From Nonomuraea cavernae (GTDB lineage Bacteria; Actinomycetota; Actinomycetes; Streptosporangiales; Streptosporangiaceae), in NCBI RefSeq assembly GCF_014646355.1, contig NZ_BMNH01000011.1, forward strand, positions 62,001 to 126,000: a stretch of DNA of 64,000 bases. Direction: 5' to 3'. Positions 17,541 through 24,781 of the stretch are shown here, in pieces. Within the stretch, counting starts at the first letter, position 1. Each line of letters starts with the position of its first letter. The notes under the pieces are model-generated. The model was not told where the DNA came from, made no database searches, and saw nothing but the letters and a program-made list of their open reading frames with translations. The translations under genes and the position numbers were made by a program.

Positions 17541-17570
17541 GTTCTATAACTCTCTAATGAGTTCTATAAC
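17541..17570 (-). promoter_or_regulatory. Duplicated operator-like element before trpB
   Basis: GTTCTATAAC occurs at 17541-17550 and again at 17561-17570, a 20-base period equal to two helical turns. On the coding strand each copy reads GTTATAGAAC, with GTT/AAC outer arms and an AT core, the general shape of HutC-type GntR sites. They lie 15-44 bases before the trpB start, where a promoter is expected. I infer that the GntR protein encoded at the end of the operon binds here. Confidence 0.55.
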
Positions 17571-17632
17571 AGTCAGTCTGGCACGGACGGCGCGGGCGCG
17601 CCACCACCGATGCCGCCGCGTGCCGCCGCGCG

Positions 17633-18011
17633 CCGAGGAACTCGGCCGGGTGATCGCACCGTCTTCATCTGCGACTACCTGGCGGAAGAGGAACTGCGCC
17701 GCGAAATCCACGAGGGCCTGAACGTGGTGGAGAACTGGAACTCGGCCGACAAGGACATCTTCTACGGCAAGGCCGGTGATCTGACCGGCGACGACCGTGA
17801 GCACGTCGAGGTCTCCGCGCTGGCCCTTCACCTGGTCCAGGCCGCGATCGTCTACCTGAACACCAGGATGGTGCAGATCGTCCTCGCCGAGCCGAAGTGG
17901 CGGAAGAAGCTCACCGACGCCGACCGGCGCGCCCTGTCGGCTCTCTTCTGGTCCCATCTGAACCTGTACGGCAAGTTCGAGCTCGACATGAGTTATTCGA
18001 CACCGAGATGA
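17633..18011 (+). mobile_element. Tn3-family transposase, C-terminal fragment
   Basis: The reading frame from about 17652 to the stop at 18011 is the C-terminal end of a Tn3-family DDE transposase: LRREIHEGLNVVENWNSAD, then GDDREHVEVSALALHL and the terminal LFWSHLNLYGKFELDM. The Glu in VVENWN corresponds to the third catalytic residue. The preceding bases (17633-17650, EELGR) continue the homology in another frame, so there is a frameshift as well as loss of nearly 850 upstream residues. No terminal inverted repeat or target duplication was found. It is a dead relic marking past transposition. Confidence 0.82.
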
Positions 18012-18029
18012 CCGCCCTCGCAGCCACAA

Positions 18030-18059
18030 AGAGTAGCGATGGTTACTCAGCGCTACTCT
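18030..18059. terminator. Inverted repeat between convergent ends
   Basis: AGAGTAGCG (18030-18038) and CGCTACTCT (18051-18059) are perfect 9-bp arms around a 12-base loop. The element lies after the Tn3 fragment stop and before the stop of the MarR-like gene on the other strand. It could be a bidirectional terminator, or an operator-like relic. Confidence 0.4.
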
Positions 18060-18090
18060 GCCCCCGGTGGCGGCGACCCGAGCGCCGGGC

Positions 18091-18441
18091 CTACCGGCGT
18101 GTGTCGGCCGTAGGTGCGTCCAGCGGTTCGGGCCTGGCGCTGGGTGCGGACGCGTCGGTGACGCGGAAGACCGCGAGGATCTCCCCGATCTGGTGGTCGC
18201 GTTCCAGGGGGTGGCGCAGGGGCAGGGACGGGTTGAGCTGGTAGCGGTTGCGCCGCCCTTCGCGGGTGACGGCGAGGTATCCGGCGGCGACCAGGTCGGC
18301 CACGATGCGTTGCGCGGCGCGTTCGGTGATGCCGACATCGACGGCGATCTCGCGGACGCGGATGCCGGGGTCGCGGGCGATGCACACCAGGACGTGGGCG
18401 TGGTTGGTCAGGAATGTCCAGTCGGATACCACGGTGGTCAT
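18091..18441 (-). CDS. MarR-like winged-helix regulator
   Basis: A 116-residue single-domain DNA-binding protein. The HTH is visible in HVLVCIARDPGIRVREIAVDVGITERAAQRIVADLVAAGYL followed by the wing VTREGRRNRYQL (cited here as the segment at residues 15-68). Similar proteins are common in streptomycetes and unassigned in function. The ATG at 18441 is in frame with the conserved start of the domain; a GAGGAG lies about 13 bases upstream. It is downstream of and collinear with the TerC gene but separated by a strong hairpin, so it probably has its own promoter. Confidence 0.75.
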   Translation of the reverse strand: MTTVVSDWTFLTNHAHVLVCIARDPGIRVREIAVDVGITERAAQRIVADLVAAGYLAVTREGRRNRYQLNPSLPLRHPLERDHQIGEILAVFRVTDASAPSARPEPLDAPTADTRR

Positions 18442-18542
18442 GGTAAAAGCATGCTCCTCGTATCGCGAAAGGGGAAACACGACATGGACACCCCCGATGG
18501 CCGTGCCGATGCAGGGCATCGGTGGGACGAGTCAGCGTCGTG

Positions 18543-19589
18543 TCAGCGGCGGGCGCTGCGCCCGCCGCTGTGATCGCCGCGTTGGCCGCCTGCGGGGGGA
18601 GTGGTGCCAGGCGGCCGGATCGGACCTGGTGCGGCAGCGGGTTGAGGCTGAAGCCGGGCGGTGGCGTTTCCGGCGCTGCCGCGGGTGGCCAGCAGGCTCC
18701 AGCCGATGGAGACGCCGATGGTGACGACGATGACCCCGAGCGTGACCGGGATGGGCAGTTTCCCGATCGGGGTCTCCGAGGCGATCAGCTTGATGCCGGC
18801 GAAGGCCAGCAGCAGGGCCAGGCCGTAGTGCAGGTGCACGAACCGGCGCAGCAGCCCGGCCAGGCAGAAGTACAGGCTGCGCAGCCCGAGGATGGCAAAG
18901 GCGTTGGCGGTCCAGACGATGAAGGTGCTGGTGGTGATCGCCAGGATCGCGGCGACCGAGTCGATGGCGAAGATCAGGTCGGTGGCCTCCACCGCGATGA
19001 GCACCACGAACAGCAGGGTGGCCACCCGCTTGCCGTCGATGCGGGTGAAGAACCGGGCGCCGTGGTAGCGGGGGTCGGTCGGCACGACGCGGCGCACCAG
19101 GCGGACCACCGGGTTGCGGTCCGGCGGGGGGTGCTGGTCGTGCCGGAAGGCCATCTTGTAGCCGGTGTAGACGAGGAACGCGCCGAACAGGTACGCCGTC
19201 CAGAAGAACGTCTCCAGCAGTTCGGCGCCGACGAAGATGAACACCAGCCGGAAGGCCAGCGCGCCGATGACGCCCCAGAACAGCACCTTGTGCTGGAGTG
19301 CGGCGGGGACTGCGAAAGTGGTGAAGATCAGCGCGAAGACGAACACGTTGTCGACCGACAACGCCTTTTCGATCAGGTAGCCGGCGAAGTAGGTGCCGGC
19401 TACCTGCCCGCCCTGCCACGCCCACAAGATGGCGCCGAAGGCCAGTCCGGCGGCGATCCACACGCCCGACCAGATGGCCGCCTCACGAAAGCCGATGACG
19501 TGGTTGTCGCGGTGCAGGAACAGATCGACCGCGAGCATCACGGCCACCGCCAGCAGCACCGCGGCCCAGGCCCACCAGGCAACAGACAC
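18543..19589 (-). CDS. TerC/Alx-family integral membrane protein, probable Mn exporter
   Basis: A 348-residue membrane protein with about eight helices. The family signatures are EKALSVDNVFVFALIF and the second conserved block with IFAIDSVAAILAITTSTF, both with membrane-embedded Asp residues. TerC/Alx proteins are implicated in manganese efflux and metalation of exported proteins. The GTG at 19589 follows GAGGAGG by eight bases, and codons upstream belong to the leader. That leader contains a yybP-ykoY riboswitch, which supports a role in Mn homeostasis. The last codons lie inside a long hairpin. The C-terminal tail is Pro/Ala/Gly-rich and variable. Confidence 0.9.
   Translation of the reverse strand: MSVAWWAWAAVLLAVAVMLAVDLFLHRDNHVIGFREAAIWSGVWIAAGLAFGAILWAWQGGQVAGTYFAGYLIEKALSVDNVFVFALIFTTFAVPAALQHKVLFWGVIGALAFRLVFIFVGAELLETFFWTAYLFGAFLVYTGYKMAFRHDQHPPPDRNPVVRLVRRVVPTDPRYHGARFFTRIDGKRVATLLFVVLIAVEATDLIFAIDSVAAILAITTSTFIVWTANAFAILGLRSLYFCLAGLLRRFVHLHYGLALLLAFAGIKLIASETPIGKLPIPVTLGVIVVTIGVSIGWSLLATRGSAGNATARLQPQPAAAPGPIRPPGTTPPAGGQRGDHSGGRSARR
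18544..18570 (-). terminator. Long hairpin overlapping the TerC stop codon
   Basis: CAGCGGCGGGCGC (18544-18556) pairs with GCGCCCGCCGCTG (18558-18570), a 13-bp perfect GC-rich stem with minimal loop. The stop codon of the TerC gene (18543-18545) is within the stem. It may act as a terminator or mRNA 3' stabiliser; there is no U-run. Confidence 0.5.
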
Positions 19590-19639
19590 GGAGCAGACCT
19601 CCTCGACCGGGCCGCCACGCGCGTCGCGCGACGGCACTC

Positions 19640-19765
19640 TTCGTGGTCGACGGTCTCCCCGGACCACCCACGGACAGAAGCCGGGCGGCTGCACCACCGG
19701 GGCCTGGATGGGCCGGGCCCGTACTGGCGGCGGTGCGGTGACTAGTCGGGTACTCCCCCTCGAAC
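19640..19765 (-). ncRNA. yybP-ykoY manganese riboswitch
   Basis: On the minus strand the leader of the TerC gene contains GGGGAGTACCCGAC (GGGGAGTA at 19758-19751) and, about 95 bases later, CCGGGGAGACC (about 19661-19651). These are the two conserved blocks of the yybP-ykoY class, which binds Mn2+ and often lies before TerC/Alx and MntP genes. The blocks are separated by a variable GC-rich arm as expected. The 3' edge is about 50 bases from the GTG, so control of translation start or early termination is possible. Boundaries are approximate because no covariance model was run. Confidence 0.82.
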
Positions 19766-19774
19766 TACGCTCCA

Positions 19775-19803
19775 GTGTTCACGATATTCATTTCGTGTGT
19801 CAA
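19775..19803 (-). promoter_or_regulatory. Promoter region for the riboswitch/TerC transcript
   Basis: TTGACA (minus strand, 19803-19798) is a consensus -35. The -10 at the usual spacing is weak (GAACAC/AACACT near 19780-19775). An imperfect inverted repeat with CACGA and TCGTG arms (19779-19797) overlaps it and could be an operator for a metal or MarR-type regulator. Confidence 0.5.
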
Positions 19804-19965
19804 GGGTCAGGTATCAGCACCCCATGCTCGGCACGGCAGCCGGGAGGATCTTCGGCCGCGAAGCGCGGCGCGAGCGACCGCCCCGGCGAGAGATGGCGTG
19901 CCGCCTGGTCGGCGGGCTCCACGTCCCTCGGCGTTCCTCGGCCTGCCTGTCGCCCAGGGGCAGGC

Positions 19966-20532
19966 TCACCTCAAGGTGATCCGTCGCGCCCGGGCGAGGT
20001 TGGCGATCAGCTCGGCACGGCTCTGGTGCTCGTGCGCCACCCACGCGGGTTGACCGGGGCCGCTGCGCCACGACTCGCTCAGCGGGCTGTTGTCGGCGGT
20101 GTCGAACCCGAACTGGTCGTACAGCCGCGTCACGAGTTCCACGGCTTCGGGAAAGTCGCTCGAGGCCGACAGCGCCAGACGGCCGGGGGTGCCCGCCGGC
20201 CTACCCGCGGTGGTGATGCGGGGAGCCTGGATGTGGGTGAAGGCCTTGACGACCTTGGAGCGCGGAAGGTGCTCCTGGCGCAGCTCGTGAACCGTCTTCT
20301 CACCCGAGTCGATGACCGGGATATGGCCATCGCGCCAGACCATGTAGTTGTTCGTGTCCAGCACGATCTTGCCTGCCAGCTCCTCCGCGGGCATGTCGTT
20401 GACCACCTTGAGGGGGACCGCCACGACTGCGAACTCGCCGGCGGCGGCAGCCCCGGCGGCGGTCGCGGCACGCGCTGACGGTCCCAGCTCGTCGATGAGG
20501 TCCCGCAGAGTCTCAGGTCCTCGTAACCGCGG
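19966..20532 (-). pseudogene. NADPH-dependent F420 reductase-like gene, 5'-truncated
   Basis: The open frame from 20532 to the stop at 19966 matches the middle and C-terminus of an NADPH:F420 reductase-like protein: RGPETLRDLIDELG, then VVAVPLKVVNDMPAEELAGK and VLDTNNYMVWRDG. The N-terminal beta-alpha-beta fold with its GxGxxG nucleotide loop (about 33 residues) is missing, and an in-frame TAG stands at 20533-20535 right where it should begin. Without the dinucleotide loop it cannot work as a reductase. An internal GTG could still give a shorter product. It lies between the TerC leader and an SDR gene. Confidence 0.7.
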
Positions 20533-20567
20533 CTACGCCATCCCCGGCGGAGGTGCGGTCATGGGAC

Positions 20568-21317
20568 TCAGATCTGGTTCAGGCCGCCGTCGACGTACAG
20601 GCTCGAACCGGTGATGAAGCCGCTCTGCGCCGAGGCGAGGAAGGCCACGGCGGCGGCGACCTCCTCCGGGCGCCCGAGCCGGCCCAGCGGCACCTGCTCG
20701 GCCAGGTGCCGCTTGAAGGCGTCGACCTGCTCCGGGCCGCCGACGAGCCCTGCCAGGCCAGGGGTCTCGATCGGGCCGGGCGTGACGGTGTTGACCCGGA
20801 TGCCACGTCCCTTGAGCTCGTTGGCCCAGGTCCGGGCGAACGACCGGGTGGCGGTCTTGGTCGCCGCGTACACGCCGAACGCCTCCGCGCCGACGTCCGC
20901 GTTGGTGGAGCCGTTCAGGATCACCGAGGCGCCGTCGTTGAGCAGTGGCAGCGCCTTCCGAACGGTGAACAGCGTGCCCCGGACGTTGATGCCGAACAGG
21001 GTGTCGAAGTGCTCCTCGGTGACCTGCTCAAGCGGCACGAACGCGGCGACGGAGGCGTTCGCGAACAGTACGTCCAGGCCCCGCCCCCGGCCGCGGATCG
21101 TCTCGTAGAGCCGGTCCAGGTCGGCCAGGTTCGAGATGTCGCCGATCACCCCGGTAGCCGCTGAGCCGATCATTTCGACGGCCGCGTCCAGCTCGGTCCG
21201 GCGCCGGCCGGTGATGAACACGTGTGCGCCCTCGGCGGCCAGCCGTACGGCACTGGCCAGGCCGATTCCGGTGCTGCCGCCGGTGACGAGAGCGGTCTTG
21301 CCCTCAAGTGGTCCCAC
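20568..21317 (-). CDS. SDR-family oxidoreductase
   Basis: A 249-residue classical short-chain dehydrogenase. The cofactor loop is TGGSTGIG, NAS replaces the usual NAG in LFANASVAAF, the catalytic Ser lies in ILNGST, and Tyr/Lys are in YAATK. The end LYVDGGLNQI is typical. It reduces or oxidises a carbonyl/alcohol with NAD(P)H; the substrate is unknown. The GTG at 21317 is preferred: it follows AGAGG by eight bases and starts just before the conserved LEGKTALVTGG. It is divergent from a TetR gene, with two matching palindromes between, so it is very likely the repressed target. Confidence 0.9.
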   Translation of the reverse strand: MGPLEGKTALVTGGSTGIGLASAVRLAAEGAHVFITGRRRTELDAAVEMIGSAATGVIGDISNLADLDRLYETIRGRGRGLDVLFANASVAAFVPLEQVTEEHFDTLFGINVRGTLFTVRKALPLLNDGASVILNGSTNADVGAEAFGVYAATKTATRSFARTWANELKGRGIRVNTVTPGPIETPGLAGLVGGPEQVDAFKRHLAEQVPLGRLGRPEEVAAAVAFLASAQSGFITGSSLYVDGGLNQI

Positions 21318-21340
21318 CTGAATGACCTCTTTCGATTTCT

Positions 21341-21391
21341 GTATCGATCGATACTGAAGTCGAAGCGTAGCACTTCCGCATCGTTCGATGC
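21341..21391. promoter_or_regulatory. Two TetR operators in a divergent promoter region
   Basis: GTATCGATCGATAC (21341-21354) is a perfect 14-bp palindrome and GCATCGTTCGATGC (21378-21391) has perfect six-base arms. Both fit the pattern GNATCGNNCGATNC. They lie between the SDR (start 21317) and the TetR gene (start 21412), one near each start. The shared sequence strongly suggests two sites for the same TetR dimer. Confidence 0.72.
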
Positions 21392-21411
21392 AGAAGAGGT
21401 AGGGTGCGGAC

Positions 21412-22020
21412 ATGAAGACCAGGCAGAGCGGCCCGATCGGCCGGCCGCGAGGATTCGACGCCGACGAAGCTCTCGAGCGCGCCATGCTGGTCTTCTGGGA
21501 GCACGGCTACGAGGGGGCCAGCCTGGCCACCCTGACCAACGCGATGGGCATCTCCACCACCAGCATGTACGCGGCCTTCGGCAACAAGGAGGAGCTGTTC
21601 CGCAAGGCCCTGGAGCGCTACACCGAAGGCCCGAGCGCATACCTGGCCCGGGCCCTGGAGGAGCCGACCGCCCTCGGCGTCACCACCGCGATCCTGGCGG
21701 GCGCCATCCGCACCACCACCCGCCCGGCCCATCCCCACGGCTGCATGGGCGTCCAGGGCGCCCTGGTCTCCGGCGACTCCGGGCGTGGAGTCCGTGACCT
21801 TCTCGTCGCCTGGCGCAACAACGGCTGCTCCCGCCTCCAGGAGCGGTTCCAGCGAGCCATCGACGACGGCGAGCTGCCTCCGGAGACCAATCCGCGGCTG
21901 CTGGCCCGCTACGTCACCACCTTGGCCTTCGGCATCGCCGTGCAGGCCGCGAGCGGGGTCGGCCGCGACGAGCTCCAGGAGATGGCCGACGCCGCCCTAC
22001 GCACCTGGCCGCTCCCCTGA
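21412..22020 (+). CDS. TetR-family transcriptional regulator
   Basis: A 202-residue regulator. The N-terminus IGRPRGFDADEALERAM leads to the HTH in ASLATLTNAMGISTTSMYAAFGNKEELF (residues about 43-70). The C-terminal helical domain contains HPHGCMGVQGAL, a pattern of the TetR_C_16-like subgroup that responds to small electrophiles or quinones. It is divergent from an SDR gene and close to two matching palindromes. Repression of both genes, lifted by a ligand that the SDR then reduces, is the simplest model. Confidence 0.92.
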   Translation: MKTRQSGPIGRPRGFDADEALERAMLVFWEHGYEGASLATLTNAMGISTTSMYAAFGNKEELFRKALERYTEGPSAYLARALEEPTALGVTTAILAGAIRTTTRPAHPHGCMGVQGALVSGDSGRGVRDLLVAWRNNGCSRLQERFQRAIDDGELPPETNPRLLARYVTTLAFGIAVQAASGVGRDELQEMADAALRTWPLP

Positions 22021-22073
22021 GAACCGCGCGAGGACCGCGGCGCGCCCCGGTGCCAGGAGGCGGCGAGGTCGCC

Positions 22074-22475
22074 TCACGTGACGGCGGTGCCCTCAAGCTC
22101 GACCATCAGGCCGGGGATCGCCAGCCGGGTCACCCCGAGCATCGTGGTGGACGGCGCCACCCCGGCGGCGCCCAGCCTCGACGCCAGCGCGCCGTAGTGC
22201 TCGAAGAGCCGGTCGACGTCGGTGGTGTAGACGTTGAGCCGGACGAGGTTCGCCAGGGACATGCCGCCCTCGCCGAGCACGGCCTCCAGGTTGTCGAGGC
22301 TCAGCGCCAACTGCGCGCCCATGTCACCGGCATGCTGGGGCTTGCCTTCGCCGCTCATCGCGGTCTGCCCGGAGCAGTAGAGGGTCCGGGTGTGCCCGGA
22401 GACGATCTCACCCTGGTTGTATCCCAGCTCCACCGACCATGCCCACGGGTTGACCGCCGTTCGCTCCATCGCCAC
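22074..22475 (-). CDS. RidA-family (YjgF/YER057c) protein
   Basis: A 133-residue trimeric-fold protein. RidA members hydrolyse reactive enamines/imines; this one belongs to a divergent Rid subgroup as the usual Arg-containing signature is replaced (LVRLNVYTTDVD retained, end IPGLMVELEGTAV). The GTG at 22475 follows GGAG by five bases; an ATG six bases later is an alternative start. It is divergent from a WYL regulator with a 6-bp inverted repeat between. Regulation by that WYL protein is plausible. Confidence 0.85.
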   Translation of the reverse strand: MAMERTAVNPWAWSVELGYNQGEIVSGHTRTLYCSGQTAMSGEGKPQHAGDMGAQLALSLDNLEAVLGEGGMSLANLVRLNVYTTDVDRLFEHYGALASRLGAAGVAPSTTMLGVTRLAIPGLMVELEGTAVT

Positions 22476-22567
22476 ATCAGCTCCATTCGATTCGCCGACC
22501 TTACCTAGGTCCGTCGGCTCGGTTGCCGCCGTCCCTGTGGTCGTGGTGATGAGCGTCCCAACGAATC

Positions 22568-22584
22568 ACGACATCCTGTGTCGT
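22568..22584. promoter_or_regulatory. Inverted repeat between RidA and WYL genes
   Basis: ACGACA and TGTCGT flank a five-base spacer. TATATT just after it (about 22584-22590) could be the -10 of the WYL gene. The element is placed to serve as operator for the WYL regulator and the divergent ridA-like gene. Confidence 0.45.
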
Positions 22585-22605
22585 ATATTTCGGTAGAGTT
22601 CTGGT

Positions 22606-23580
22606 ATGCGCGCAGACCGGTTGGTCTCGCTGGTGCTGCTGCTGCGGCGGCACGGTCGGCTGTCCGCGACCACGCTGGCCCGCGAGCTGGAGGTGTCCAC
22701 CCGCACCGTGCTGCGCGACGTCGAGGCGCTGTCCGCGGCCGGCGTCCCGGTCTACGCCGAACGCGGCCGGCACGGCGGTTTCGCGTTGTTGCCCGGTTTC
22801 CGGACCGAGCTCACCGGCCTCACCCCCGACGAGGCCCTCGCCCTGCTGATCGCCGGATCGCGGCGCGGCGCGCAGGCATTCGGCCTCGGCTCGGCGCTCG
22901 CTTCGGCGATGCTCAAGGTGGTCGACGCGCTGCCCGAAAGCCATCGGGACGCCGCGGCCGGCGCGGCCGAGCGGTTGCTCGTCGAACCGGAGACCGACCT
23001 CCTCTCACGTCGGCTGGTCGCCGAGGAGGTGCCTGACGCCGTAGTGGCCGAGGTCCGGCGCGCGGTGCTCGCCGGACACAGGCTGCGCATCCACTACGCG
23101 GCCGTGGACCAGACCCCGAAGTGGCGCACGGTGGACCCGATCGGCCTGGTCACCGTACGCGACCGGGGCTACCTGCTGGCCACGAGGTCCGGCGCGGACC
23201 GCACCTACCGGCTGTCCCGGATCTTGGCCGCCAAGGAGCTCGCCGAACCCGCACAGCGACCAGAGCGGGTCGATCTGGACCGGGCCTGGCAGGAACGCAG
23301 CACGCGGTTCCGCACCGGCGGCGACCAGGTCGCCGTGCTGGTACGGGTGGACCCGGCGCGGCGGGAGGACCTGGTGGGCACCGCGCTGACCGTCCGCTCC
23401 GAGGAAGCCGACGCAGACGGCCGGCTGCGGCTGGAGGTGACCTTCCAGGATTCACGACACGCCGAATGGGCGCTGTGGCAGCTCAGCACGAACGCGGAAG
23501 CCCTGGCCCCGCAGTGGTTGCGCGACTCCCTGCGCGACCGCGCCGTCGCGATCGCCACCCGCTACGGAGTGTCATCCTGA
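22606..23580 (+). CDS. WYL-domain transcriptional regulator
   Basis: A 324-residue regulator with an N-terminal DeoR-like winged helix (RLVSLVLLLRRHGRLSATTLA, then VSTRTVLRDVEALSAAGVPV) and a WYL domain (about 140-225, with LRIHYAAVDQ and DRGYLLATRSG) followed by the WCX extension. WYL domains bind nucleic acid or nucleotides and couple ligand to DNA binding. The ATG lacks a strong ribosome binding site. It is divergent from the RidA-like gene; such WYL-plus-small-enzyme pairs recur twice more in this window (35591-37134 and 59861-61486). Confidence 0.9.
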   Translation: MRADRLVSLVLLLRRHGRLSATTLARELEVSTRTVLRDVEALSAAGVPVYAERGRHGGFALLPGFRTELTGLTPDEALALLIAGSRRGAQAFGLGSALASAMLKVVDALPESHRDAAAGAAERLLVEPETDLLSRRLVAEEVPDAVVAEVRRAVLAGHRLRIHYAAVDQTPKWRTVDPIGLVTVRDRGYLLATRSGADRTYRLSRILAAKELAEPAQRPERVDLDRAWQERSTRFRTGGDQVAVLVRVDPARREDLVGTALTVRSEEADADGRLRLEVTFQDSRHAEWALWQLSTNAEALAPQWLRDSLRDRAVAIATRYGVSS

Positions 23581-23658
23581 GAATCGTCGCCTTCCACGGG
23601 CCGAAGGGAAGGCGTCGGGAACGGCGATGACGTTCGCGGCGACGTTCATCCGGTGTCG

Positions 23659-24606
23659 TCATCTCCGGGCCCTCCGGGTCGAGCGCGAGCCGGCGGTCAG
23701 GGCTTCGCGTTGCACGGGGCTCAGCCGGTCCGGCCTCGGGGTGACGGCGTACGCGCCGCGCCCGGGCCGCTCCACGGTGAGGGGGTCGGACAGGATCGGA
23801 CGACGGCCGATCGCGTCGAGGGCACCGGCCGCCCGCTCGACGGGCCAGTCCAGTGCCGTGGCGAGGTCGTCCGTGGTGAGCGGCCGGGCGGCGTGCACGA
23901 GCGCGGCGATCACCGTCAGCGCGTCGGCCACGGCGGCGTCGGTGAGGCCGTCGCCGTCCATGTGGCCGCTGATGCGGGCGAAGAACCGGCCCATCTCGCG
24001 CAGCCGGGCCCCGACGGGAGTGTCGGAGCCGAAGATGTGCGTTCCGCGCCGCGCGGCCACCGCGACCTCGGCGTGCGCCCCGGCGTCGGCCCTCCAGGCG
24101 CGGCCCCAGACGTCGTCGTCGATCGCGTATCGCTCGCGGCGCCCGCCCGGATCCTGGCCGCGTCCGACCACTTCGATCGATTCGAGGTAGCCGATGGCCT
24201 TGGACACCGAAGCCGGGCTGACCTGTAACCGGCGTACGAGGTCGGCGGAGGTCAGGCTCCCGGAGTCGGAGGTGAGCAGGCAGACGAACACCCGGCACGG
24301 CATCCGGGGCAGACCGGTCCCGGCCAGCAGGGTGGCGAACTCCTCCGCGAAGCGGCGTACCTCCTCACTCTGCCGCTCATCGGGCGCGGTGGCCCTGACC
24401 GCCCGGTGCCGGCGGGCGCGCCGCTCGGCGGCCCGCTGGGCGCGGTCCGCCAGATAGCCCGCGGGCCCGCCGTTGCGCGCGACTTCGCGGGTCACCGTGG
24501 ACGTGGGCCTGCCGAGCCGCCTGCCCATCTCGGAGTAGCCCAGCCCGTCGGCCAGCCAGGTCGCGATCTTCCGGCGATCCTCATGGGTCAGCCTGCCTCC
24601 GGGCAT
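23659..24606 (-). CDS. Two-HTH regulator (IS30-like HTH plus winged helix)
   Basis: A 315-residue regulator with an N-terminal HTH_38/IS30-like helix-turn-helix (LTHEDRRKIATWLADG, MGRRLGRPTSTVTREV) and a central MarR/GntR-like winged helix (LTSADLVRRLQVSPASVSKA, then VVGRGQDPGGRRERY). The rest is a helical region with another possible wHTH near 250-290. The ATG at 24606 follows GGGAGG by eight bases. It is divergent from the serine-hydrolase fusion gene. A long direct repeat in the gap is a likely binding site. Proteins like this are frequent in streptomycetes but poorly described. Confidence 0.8.
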   Translation of the reverse strand: MPGGRLTHEDRRKIATWLADGLGYSEMGRRLGRPTSTVTREVARNGGPAGYLADRAQRAAERRARRHRAVRATAPDERQSEEVRRFAEEFATLLAGTGLPRMPCRVFVCLLTSDSGSLTSADLVRRLQVSPASVSKAIGYLESIEVVGRGQDPGGRRERYAIDDDVWGRAWRADAGAHAEVAVAARRGTHIFGSDTPVGARLREMGRFFARISGHMDGDGLTDAAVADALTVIAALVHAARPLTTDDLATALDWPVERAAGALDAIGRRPILSDPLTVERPGRGAYAVTPRPDRLSPVQREALTAGSRSTRRARR

Positions 24607-24630
24607 CGGCCCGCCTCCCTTTCGAGGTGC

Positions 24631-24697
24631 GTTCACCAACAGTACATTGCAACGGACGAACAGCGGAATTGCATTCACCGACAATACCGTTGCAACG
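24631..24697. repeat. Imperfect direct repeats, probable operator pair
   Basis: Two 24/25-base copies begin at 24631 (GTTCACCAACAGTAC...TTGCAACG) and 24673 (ATTCACCGACAATAC...TTGCAACG), 42 bases apart, about four helical turns. The second ends with the perfect palindrome CGTTGCAACG (24688-24697). They fill the gap between the two-HTH regulator and the divergent hydrolase. A protein with two DNA-binding domains could bind such extended sites. Confidence 0.6.
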
Positions 24698-24733
24698 ATC
24701 CGCCGTTAAATCGCTGATTTCATGCGCTTTTCG

Positions 24734-24762
24734 TTGACGGCATATGAAACGCAACATAGCCT
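24734..24762 (+). promoter_or_regulatory. Promoter of the serine-hydrolase fusion gene
   Basis: TTGACG (24734-24739) and TAGCCT (24757-24762) with a 17-base spacer form a good housekeeping-type promoter. Transcription would start near 24769, just before the GGAAAGGA ribosome binding site. Confidence 0.65.
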
Positions 24763-24781
24763 TTCCCCACCTGGAAAGGAC

